Shown: in pieces, positions 61,101-64,000 of the stretch | Layout of the letters: every line of letters begins with the position of its first letter | Numbering within the stretch: the stretch's first letter is position 1 | Assembly (NCBI RefSeq): GCF_900176515.1 | Contig: NZ_FWXV01000001.1 | Location: forward strand, 186,001-250,000 | Direction of reading: 5' to 3' | Length of the DNA: 64,000 nt | Source: Kibdelosporangium aridum | GTDB taxonomy: Bacteria > Actinomycetota > Actinomycetes > Mycobacteriales > Pseudonocardiaceae | Notes under the pieces: model-generated | Seen by the model: only the letters and a program-made list of their open reading frames with translations | Database searches by the model: none | What the model was told of the DNA's origin: nothing | Program-made: the position numbers and the translations under genes

Positions 61101-63383
61101 TTGACCTCACCGGAGTACTGGGTTTCGCACGTTCGCAAGGCTGTCCGGTTCTTCGATGGCGTACGTGAACTTGCTGAGCGGGGCGTGACGTCCTTCGTGG
61201 AACTCGGACCCGACGGTGTGCTGACCGCTCTGGCCCAAGAGTGCTTGCCCGAGGCTGAGGCGGTGTTCGTGCCGACGATGCGCGCCGACAAGCCGGAACC
61301 GCGCAACGTGCTGATCGCACTCGGGACGTTGTACGCCAACGGGACCGCGGTCGACTGGTCCACGCTGGTCAGCGGAAACCGGATCGACCTGCCCACCTAT
61401 CCGTTCCAGCGCGACCGGTACTGGGTGTCCGCCGTGCTGAGCTCGAACACGGCCGACGACCAGCAATTCTGGGCAGCCGTGGAGAACGAGGACCTGGCAT
61501 CGCTGTTGGCGGTGGATCCCGACCAGCCGCTGAGCAGCGTGCTGCCGTCGCTGTCGGCCTGGCGGCGCAAGCGTCGCGAGTCCTCCGCCGTGGAGGCCTG
61601 GCGCTACCAGGTCACCTGGCAGCCCGTGTCGGTTCCCGCAGGCCGTCCCGACGGCCGTTGGCTCGTGGTCTCGGCCGACGGCTCCGGTGCCTCGATCGCG
61701 GCCGCGCTGGACGCCGAGATCGTGCCCAGTTGGGCCGAGCGCTCGTTCGAGCCGGACGGCGTGGTGTCCTTCCTGGACGCCGCGGCCACCCTTGAGCTGG
61801 TGCGTTCGGTGATCGGTACCGGCACCAAGATCTGGGCCGTCACCCACGGTGCGGTCTCCACCGGCCCGGACGACCGGCTGACTTCGCCCGAGCAAGCCAA
61901 GGTATGGGGCCTGAGCAGGGTCGTGGCGCTGGAGCACCCCGAGGTGTGGGGCGGTGTGATCGACGCGGACGACCAGACCGACGCCGTACTGGCCGTGCTC
62001 GCCGACGGCACCGAGGACCAGGTCGCGGTTCGGCCGAACGGTGTCTTCGGCCGCCGCTTGGTGCCCGCCGCGAAGCCCATCGCCGGTGAATGGTCGTTCT
62101 CCGGGACGGCGTTGATCACCGGTGGTACGGGTGCGTTGGGGGCGCAGGTGGCGCGCTGGCTGGCCGGTCGTGGCGTGGATCACCTGGTGCTCGTCAGCCG
62201 TCGAGGCGCGGATTCCCCTGGAGCCGCTGAGCTCGCTGATGACCTGCGTGAGCTGGGCGTCGAGGTGACCTTGGCGGCCTGTGACGTGGCCGACCGGGCG
62301 GCGACCGCCGAGCTGGTGGCCGGGCTGCCCGACCTGTCGATTGTTGTTCACGCGGCAGGGGTTGCCCAGTCCACCGCATTGCTGGAATGCACTGCCGAGG
62401 AATTCGAGACAGTGATATCCGGCAAGGTCGACGGTGCGGTGAATCTGCATGAAATAACGAAAGAAATGCCATTGTCGGCGTTCATCGTGTTTTCATCGAT
62501 CGCGGCGACGTGGGGCAGTGGCGGGCAAAGCGGATATGCCGCCGGAAACGCATTCCTCGACGCGTTGGTCGAGCAGCGGCGGGCCGACGGGCTGCCCGGC
62601 ACGTCCGTGGCCTGGGGACCGTGGGCAGGCGGTGGCATGGCGAAGGGTGACGCCGGGCAGGAGCTGGCCAAACGCGGGCTCGCGGCCTTGGCGCCCGAGC
62701 GTGCGCTGGCCGCGCTGGAAGCGGCTCACGGCGATGTCACGGTGACCGTCGCCGATGTGGACTGGGAGAAGTTCACGCAGGTGTTCACGGCACGCCGCCC
62801 CAGCAGGCTGCTCACCACGATCCCGACCGTCCAGCAGCTCAACGACCAGGAGGCCGAGCCGGTCGGCGGCACGGGAACGGCGTTGCGGCAGCAGCTGGCC
62901 GCGGCGCAGCCTGCCGCACGGCGACAGGTGCTGCTGGACCTGGTCCGCGCCGAAGCGGCCGAGGTTCTCGGCTACAGCGGGCCGGAGATGATCGAGGCGA
63001 ACCAGGCGTTCCGCGAGCTCGGCTTCGACTCGCTGACCGCCGTGGAGCTGCGCAACCAGCTCAGGGCCGCTACGGGCCTCGCACTGCCCGCCACGCTGGT
63101 CTTCGACTACCCGAAGCCCACTGTGCTGGCGGACTACCTGCGGGACCAGCTGGTGCCCGAGGGCCCGAGCGGTGCCGACGCGTTGTTCGACCAGCTCGAC
63201 ACGATGGTCGCCGAATTGGCCGGCGACCCGGACTCGGCGGACACGGCCGTTGCCCGGCTGAAAGCCGCGTTGGCCCGCCTGACCGCGAACCACGACGAAG
63301 AAGTGGACGTCACCGACCGGCTGGACGCCGCGACCGACGACGAGATCTTCGAGTTCATCAACAAGGAGCTCGGCACGTCCTGA
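46149..63383 (+). CDS. Type I modular polyketide synthase PKS3: modules 7-10
   Basis: This multienzyme of about 5744 residues has four KR-only malonyl modules. Domain order with rough residues: docking 1-33, KS7 34-458, AT7 556-847, KR7 1077-1254, ACP7 1324-1420, KS8 1434-1850, AT8 1949-2233, KR8 2477-2657, ACP8 2734-2827, KS9 2842-3254, AT9 3354-3647, KR9 3880-4057, ACP9 4129-4222, KS10 4235-4650, AT10 4753-5057, KR10 5318-5497, ACP10 5577-5667, docking 5670-5744. All KS domains have TACSSS and all ATs have HAFH. Three in-frame ATGs (46143, 46146, 46149) follow each other. The third is chosen because gggg lies 6 bp before it. The frame is open upstream into PKS2, but that extension has no PKS sequence. 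It builds a 1,3-polyol with hydroxyls alternating in configuration. Confidence 0.96.
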   Translation: MATPSEKVADALRASLKENSRLRDQNQRLQAAAREPIAIVGMACRYPGDVRSPEDLWRLLAEGGDAVAGFPTDRGWPLDTLYHPDPDHAGTSYAREGAFVYEAGQFDPGLFGISPREALAMDPQQRLLLETSWEVFERAGIDPLSVKGSRTGVFAGTNNQDYVSLLEHGPDELEGFLGTGNAAAVLSGRVSYTFGLEGPAVTVDTACSSSLVALHLAVQALRNGECDMALASGVTIMSTPAAFLDFSRQRGLAEDGRCKAFADSADGTGWGEGVGVLLVERLSDAQRNGHRVLAVVRGSAVNQDGASNGLTAPNGPSQRRVIRAALANAGLSASDVDVVEAHGTGTSLGDPIEAQALLATYGRDRDRPLWLGSVKSNIGHTQAAAGVAGVIKMVMAMRNGVLPKTLHVDTPSSHVDWSSGAVELLTEAREWPAGEAPRRAGISSFGFSGTNAHAVIEQAPDATQAPVERMSPALTPWVLSGKTSAALRAQAQRLVECTEDPSDIAFSLATTRAALEHRAVVLGATREDLTAGLTALADGTATADVITGVAERGRSALLFTGQGAQRLGMGRELYAEFPVFAEAFDAVCAELDPHLGRSLSAVIADEPELLDQTMFTQAALFAVEVALFRLVESWGVRPDFLMGHSIGEISAAHVAGVFSLENACKLVAARGRLMQALPSGGAMVAIEATEDEIETTDEFGIAAINGPNSVVISGDESAVLAAAEKFSAQGRKTKRLTVSHAFHSPLMEPMLAEFAEVLRGLEFQEPRIPVVSNVTGELATELTTPEYWVSHVRQAVRFADGMRTLATQGVTAFVELGPDGVLTAMAQACVTEGLFVPMLRGDRPEVRAAIGALAALHTSGVSVDWTALVKGAPVELPTYAFQHEQYWFEGATWGRKRSTDTGGWRYRIDWQPVVPGPASLDGRWLVVLPEDQDELLTVFGDQAQVVRSLDEIDDLADKDFRGVVAVLDAVGTLRLLQAGLTAPVWAVTRQAVSTGHGDRVERPDQAEVWGLGRVAALEYPDRWGGLVDLPAQLDQRALEYFAAVLTGTEDQVAIRPAGVFARRLVRAGAGGQQWQPTGTVLITGGTGALGSRVARWAAANGAARLVLASRRGHAPELEAELRELGVEVSIVACDVADRAAVAALVDHAASGEYPLTAVVHTAGVLDDGVLDRMSVEQFTGVLPGKADAALHLHELTRELDLTAFVLFSAFAGTVGSAGQGNYAAANAVLDALAEQRHADGLPAASISWGPWTGGGMAEGAASGLAELGLPAMDPDRAVAELSRIATGGDAVTVVADVDWARFAPAFQSARRSPLLSVLAPTQAQEVTGLAARLTGLGRNEQQNLLLDVVRAQAAAVLGYAGPEAVERSHAFRELGFDSLTAVELRNRLAAETGLKLSSSLVFDYPSPDVLATHLLDELLGAQADAPVVIAHGSTDEPIAIVAMACRFPGGVRTPEDFWQLLVSGSDAVGEFPADRGWDIAAHFSTQQGAFLDDVAGFEPRFFGISPREALAMDPQQRLLLETSWEAFERSRIAPDSVRGKQVGVFVGTNGQDYVALVDQGGPETEGYLGTGNSASVMSGRVAYTFGLEGPAVTVDTACSSSLVALHLAVQALRNGECELALVGGATVMSTPSAFAEFSAQGGLAADGRCKPFAAGADGTGWGEGVGMLLVERLSDAQRNGRNILAVVRGSAINQDGASNGFTAPNGLAQQRVIRQALANAGLEPSDVDAVEAHGTGTALGDPIEAQALLATYGRDRDQPLWLGSVKSNIGHTQAAAGVAGLIKMVLALQNDTLPSSLHFDQPSPHIDWSSGSISVLREALPWPRDGKPRRAGISSFGLSGTNAHAVIEQAPATEPVAPAPSTPGLIAWPLSATTTEGLRAQAEQLRNFVDETTDLAGAGISLATTRAALAERCVVLGKDREELLSGLAALAAGKPSAQVVNGTPVTGGLAFLFTGQGAQRAGMGRELYARFPVFAEAFDAVCAHVDVPLREVVFEDTDGLLDQTAYTQVALFAVEVALFRLIESFGVRPDVLLGHSVGEIAAAHVAGVLSLADACKLVSARGRLMQALPSGGAMIAIEATEDEIETTDEFGIAAINGPNSVVISGVESAVLAVAEKFSAQGRKTRRLRVSHAFHSPLMEPMLAEFAEVLRGLEFDEPRIPVVSNVTGGMATDLGPEYWVQHVRQAVRFADGVAVLKERGIRTVVELGPDGVLSAMAQDTLPDAGFLPLLRKDRAEESSLFTALAGLHVRGVPLDWQAIFPGAGTLDLPTYAFQRERYWIDASSRRRPDAAVDDWRYKVDWQPYTGQTSAPTGSWLVVRADGDGDEIVSALPGAHVLTVEDADRVVLAEELASHSPDGVVSLLDPVGTILLLQALADSGIETRLWAVTRGAVSVSPNETPDPVAAQLWGIARVAALELPSLWGGIVDLPSTVDSEMAAKAVSVLSGGEDQITVRAEGILVRRLVHDPRPATVTEPRPLGTTLITGGTGALGAHVARWLARNGTEHLVLCGRRGADADGAAELADELRGHGSEVTFAACDVTDRQAVAEMLQSLADNGSPVQAVVHAAGAAQLTPLMDTDPAEFAEVVAAKVTGAQNLHELTENLSAFVVFSSIAATWGSSGQSGYAAANAYLDALVESRRARGLTGTSVAWGPWAGGGMAAGEAGEQLRRMGLAGLAPELALVALANALGNDDVTVTVADVDWSKFAPVFTANRPSPLLGTIPEATVEAPARHDSGLVGQLRDMSEAARETFLLDLVRAEAAAVLGYPDPNAIGTESSFRDLGFDSLTAVELRNRLAEATGLKLAATLVFDYPTPTVLAGYVRTELLGAEVAASEPPVVAYANDEPIAIVGIGCRFPGGVASPDDLWTLLASGSDAISAFPADRGWQVEAGYVHEGGFLYDAAEFDAEFFGISPREALAMDPQQRLVLETSWEAFEHAGIDITTARGSRTGVFVGAGPQGYAVGIDDLPESVEAHLMIGTTPSVVSGRVAYTFGLEGPAVTVDTACSSSLVALHWAAQALRQGECDLALAGGVTIMSTPTAFEGFSAQGGLATDGRCKAFAESADGTGWGEGVGMLLVERLSDAQRNGHEILAVVRGSAINQDGASNGLTAPNGPAQQRVIRAALAAAGLQPSDVDAVEAHGTGTALGDPIEAQALLATYGQDRDRPLWLGSVKSNIGHTQAAAGVAGVIKMVLAMKHGSLPRSLHAEQPTSRVDWSSGALSLLTETQPWQANGHPRRAAVSSFGVSGTNAHVIIEQVPALDAAKPSQAPSVVPWVLSGKSEAALRAQAARLLPIAETAGVEDVAFSLATHRSALPYRAVVVGNDRSELIRALGVLAQGGSSADVIRGHAKAGKTAFLFTGQGAQRVGMGRELYAEFPVFAEAFDAVCELLHPRLREVVDGESELLNQTEFAQAGLFAVEVALFRLLESWGVRPDFLMGHSIGEISAAHVAGVLSLEDACKLVSARGRLMQALPEGGAMVAIEATEDEIDTTDEFGIAAINGPNSVVISGVESAVVAVAEQFAAQGRKTKRLAVSHAFHSPLMEPMLAEFAEVLRGLEFNQPRIPVVSNVTGELATNLASPEYWVSHVRQAVRFADGVNTLAAQGVSAFVELGPVGVLAGMAQGCVSEGLFVPVLRGDRPEVRAAIGALAALHTRGVSVDWTALVKGARVDLPTYAFQRDRYWLSASRPGASVDSWQYRISWRPVQVPQRQADGAWLVVTPEGHADDGLLAAFGEHATTVEMTDRESLAACLRELAPSGVVSLLDTAIDTLALIQALGDARIDARLWAVTRGAVSTGPADRVADPAQAQIWGFGRVAALEQPDRWGGLIDLPIEADAGTFARVLGVLAGDEDQVAVRPSGVLARRLVRVTEAAKTPWQPRGTVLITGGTGALGGHVARWAAANGAEHLVLVSRRGRDAEGVDTLEAQLRDLGAEVTVAACDIADREAVAALLRDARVSAVVHAAGVLDDGVIEGLTAERFDNVLKSKVDGATVLHELTDGLDAFVVFSAFAGAVGSAGQASYAAANAHLDALIEQRRADGLPGTAIAWGPWAGEGMAAGVADNLGALGLPAMDPERAVLAVGVGVASAHPALIVADVDWTRFASLLGGRLLADLPEAAVVETAEQTPGVLGGRLAGLTRQQQEALLLEIVRAEAATVLGYPGPESVTNDHTFRELGFDSLTAVELRNSLSTATGLRLPSSMVFDYPTPAALATWLCEELVGADQPAAQPVAQAVRVDEPIAIVGIACRFPGGVSTPEQFWQLLADGRDAMTEFPADRGWDIDHRGSGYVNQGGFIGDAGHFDPAFFGISPREAVAMDPQQRLLLETSWEAFERAGIDPISVKGSKTGVFVGSNGQDYLTLLLESTEDFGGHRGTGNSASVMSGRVSYTFGLEGPAVTVDTACSSSLVALHLAAQALNAGECDLALAGGVSVMSTPGAFVEFGAQNGLASDGRCKAFAEAADGTGWGEGVGMLLVERLSDAQRNGHRVLAVVRGSAVNQDGASNGLTAPNGPSQQRVIRAALANAGLSASDVDVVEAHGTGTALGDPIEAQALLATYGRDRDRPLWLGSVKSNIGHTQAAAGVAGVIKMVMALRHDVLPKTLHVDQPSSHVDWTSGTVELLTEQQSWQRNGHPRRAAVSSFGISGTNAHTIIEEAPDAEPTPVATVTPSVVPWVLSGKSAAALRARAADLATFVTDNRPDVADVAYSLAATRSAMDHRAVVFGKDQSELLKALGTLADGGSSPAIAQGVASAGRTAFLFTGQGAQRMGMGRELYTEFPVFAETLDAACAHFDGLLDLPLREVMLSEPQLLNQTMYAQAALFAVEVALFRLLESWGVRPDYLLGHSIGEISAAHVSGVFSLADACALVAARGRLMQALPAGGVMLAVEATEDEMLVQLKETAGAVDIAAVNGPRSVVVSGEQSAVTAVAEEFSAQGRKTKRLTVSHAFHSPLMEPMLAEFGEVLRGLEFQEPRIPVVSNVTGELATELTSPEYWVSHVRKAVRFFDGVRELAERGVTSFVELGPDGVLTALAQECLPEAEAVFVPTMRADKPEPRNVLIALGTLYANGTAVDWSTLVSGNRIDLPTYPFQRDRYWVSAVLSSNTADDQQFWAAVENEDLASLLAVDPDQPLSSVLPSLSAWRRKRRESSAVEAWRYQVTWQPVSVPAGRPDGRWLVVSADGSGASIAAALDAEIVPSWAERSFEPDGVVSFLDAAATLELVRSVIGTGTKIWAVTHGAVSTGPDDRLTSPEQAKVWGLSRVVALEHPEVWGGVIDADDQTDAVLAVLADGTEDQVAVRPNGVFGRRLVPAAKPIAGEWSFSGTALITGGTGALGAQVARWLAGRGVDHLVLVSRRGADSPGAAELADDLRELGVEVTLAACDVADRAATAELVAGLPDLSIVVHAAGVAQSTALLECTAEEFETVISGKVDGAVNLHEITKEMPLSAFIVFSSIAATWGSGGQSGYAAGNAFLDALVEQRRADGLPGTSVAWGPWAGGGMAKGDAGQELAKRGLAALAPERALAALEAAHGDVTVTVADVDWEKFTQVFTARRPSRLLTTIPTVQQLNDQEAEPVGGTGTALRQQLAAAQPAARRQVLLDLVRAEAAEVLGYSGPEMIEANQAFRELGFDSLTAVELRNQLRAATGLALPATLVFDYPKPTVLADYLRDQLVPEGPSGADALFDQLDTMVAELAGDPDSADTAVARLKAALARLTANHDEEVDVTDRLDAATDDEIFEFINKELGTS
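46249..50410 (+). other. PKS module 7: KS-AT(malonyl)-KR(B1)-ACP
   Basis: AT7 has GHSIGE/HAFH. KR7 has LDD, catalytic Tyr in QGNYAAAN and no Pro after it (B1, D-hydroxyl). No DH or ER. No dimerisation element is visible between AT and KR. Product: CH(OH)-CH2. Confidence 0.9.
50449..54630 (+). other. PKS module 8: KS-AT(malonyl)-KR(A1)-ACP
   Basis: AT8 has GHSVGE/HAFH. KR8 has AAGAAQL instead of LDD and W-G-S-S-G-Q-S-G-Y, so A1 type (L-hydroxyl). KS8 has a shortened N-terminal loop compared with modules 1-7. Product: CH(OH)-CH2. Confidence 0.9.
54672..58815 (+). other. PKS module 9: KS-AT(malonyl)-KR(B1)-ACP
   Basis: AT9 has HAFH, and its first third is almost the same DNA as AT5. KR9 has LDD and QASYAAAN (B1, D-hydroxyl). 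No DH. Product: CH(OH)-CH2. Confidence 0.9.
56205..56543 (+). repeat. AT9 segment nearly identical to AT5 (copy B)
   Basis: This is the partner of 37157-37495, in direct orientation and offset by 19,048 bp, lying in a different gene (PKS3 versus PKS2). Confidence 0.8.
58851..63150 (+). other. PKS module 10: KS-AT(malonyl)-KR(A1)-ACP
   Basis: AT10 has GHSIGE/HAFH. A dimerisation element ([10 protein letters not shown]) precedes the KR. KR10 has AAGVAQS and W-G-S-G-G-Q-S-G-Y, so A1 type (L-hydroxyl). Product: CH(OH)-CH2, handed on to PKS4. Confidence 0.9.
63160..63380 (+). other. PKS3 C-terminal docking domain
   Basis: About 70 residues contain helical segments and the tail [12 protein letters not shown], closely similar to the PKS1 tail. 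The expected partner is the PKS4 N-terminus ([16 protein letters not shown]), which resembles that of PKS2. Confidence 0.73.
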
Positions 63384-63418
63384 CCGTCGAATTGACAACC
63401 GAATACCTCACCCCGCCA

Positions 63419-63439
63419 TTCCGCGCCGTCGTCGCGGAA
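63419..63439. terminator. Weak hairpin after PKS3
   Basis: A 7-bp inverted repeat (63419-63425 with 63433-63439) has a 7-nt loop and lies 36 bp after the PKS3 stop. There is no T-tract, so it may or may not terminate. Confidence 0.3.
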
Positions 63440-63471
63440 ATGCCTGATCACGCCCTGCGTGCCGGACGCCC

Positions 63472-63517
63472 TAGGGGTTGCCTAAGGGTTGTCGCTGTGC
63501 TGGACCTCGAATACGTT
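63472..63517 (+). promoter_or_regulatory. Activator-type promoter of PKS4 (11-bp direct repeats)
   Basis: TAGGGGT (63472-63478) and TAAGGGT (63483-63489) form a near-perfect tandem 11-mer. A -10-like TACGTT (63512-63517) begins 29 bp after the start of the second repeat. Predicted leader is about 74 nt to the TTG at 63598. Confidence 0.65.
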
Positions 63518-63597
63518 CGCCCTTAATTGGGGGAATCCGTCTGTCCATAGCCGGCGACAGGCGTATTCGTGGTCTGCGGTGATTGAGGTGGCTCAGA

Positions 63598-64000
63598 TTG
63601 GCCAGTGAAGAGAAACTTCGCGAGTATCTCAAGTTGACCACCGCCGACCTGCATCGGACGCGGACGCGGCTGCGGGAGAAAGAGGCGGCCGACACCGAGC
63701 CGATCGCGATCGTCGGCATCGGCTGCCGGTTCCCCGGTGGTGTGCGTACTCCCGAGGACCTGTGGAACCTGGTGCTGGACGGCACTGACGCGATCGGCGG
63801 CTTCCCCGACGACCGTGGCTGGGAGCTGGGTGACACCGCGTTCACCCGGCTCGGCGGGTTCATCGACGACGCCTCCGGGTTCGACCCCGAGTTCTTCGGG
63901 ATCTCGCCGCGCGAGGCGGTGGCGATGGACCCCCAGCACCGGCTGCTGCTGGAGACCTCGTGGGAAGCCTTCGAGCGGGCGGGTATCGCGCCCGCCAGCG
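63598..64000 (+). CDS. Type I modular polyketide synthase PKS4, N-terminal part (3'-truncated)
   Basis: The first 134 residues of the next PKS are visible. They comprise an N-terminal docking coiled coil ([20 protein letters not shown], residues 2-21, with charged residues to about 30) and the start of a KS from E-P-I-A-I-V-G-I. The TTG at 63598 is chosen because gaggtgg lies about 7 bp upstream and the docking sequence starts right after it. The KS reads MDPQHRL where every other KS here has MDPQQRL, and it has the shortened N-terminal loop of KS8-KS10. The catalytic Cys lies beyond the window. It should take the chain from ACP10 of PKS3. Confidence 0.93.
   Translation, partial: MASEEKLREYLKLTTADLHRTRTRLREKEAADTEPIAIVGIGCRFPGGVRTPEDLWNLVLDGTDAIGGFPDDRGWELGDTAFTRLGGFIDDASGFDPEFFGISPREAVAMDPQHRLLLETSWEAFERAGIAPAS

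Noticed and set aside
54672..63690. KS8, KS9, KS10 and KS of PKS4 considered as inactive because of a shortened N-terminal loop
   Set aside because: KS8-KS10 keep TACSSS, EAHGTGT and the NIGHT motif. The shorter loop lies away from the active site, so they are treated as functional.

Overview
The window is GC-rich DNA with dense, tightly packed genes and GTG/TTG starts. It comes from an actinomycete. The enzyme families and the very large modular polyketide synthases (PKSs) would suit Pseudonocardiales such as Amycolatopsis, but that placement is a low-confidence inference. Most of it (about 7.4 kb to the right edge) is one side of a large type I PKS gene cluster that runs out of the window.

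Left flank (1-7.4 kb): the 3' end of an acyl-CoA carboxylase beta-subunit gene, a secreted penicillin-acylase-family hydrolase, a translationally coupled lipoprotein/DUF418 membrane-protein pair on the minus strand, and a two-gene ABC exporter. Two strong hairpins (7305-7332 and 7369-7425) close this part.

Cluster (7.5-64 kb): a cytochrome P450 (minus strand), a GT39-type membrane glycosyltransferase, a discrete VinK-like acyltransferase, and PKS1 (loading ACP plus modules 1-3). A secreted PQQ-type sugar dehydrogenase-like protein follows PKS1, then PKS2 (modules 4-6), PKS3 (modules 7-10) and the first 403 bp of PKS4. No thioesterase is present, so assembly continues to the right.

How it works together (inference from domain order): PKS1 opens with an ACP and has no loading AT or KSQ. 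The discrete acyltransferase directly upstream has lost the residues that bind malonyl groups, so it probably loads a preformed acyl starter, as VinK does in macrolactam pathways or as the guanidinobutyryl transferases do in marginolactone pathways. Modules 1-3 use methylmalonyl-CoA and modules 4-10 use malonyl-CoA. The chain after module 10 is predicted as starter-CH=C(Me)-CH(OH)-CH(Me)-CH=C(Me)-(CH2)4-[CH(OH)-CH2]5-CO-, with the five hydroxyls set by strictly alternating A- and B-type ketoreductases.

Regulation: four promoters (P450, acyltransferase/PKS1, PKS2/PKS3, PKS4) share a composite element. It is a direct repeat close to TAGGGG(A/T)-N4-TAGGGGT with an exact 11-bp period, and a -10-like hexamer begins 29-30 bp after the start of the second repeat. 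This looks like a binding site for a pathway activator of the SARP type and defines the regulon inside the window. No RNA genes, CRISPR arrays, insertion sequences or integration sites were seen. No gene-free stretch exceeds about 220 bp.
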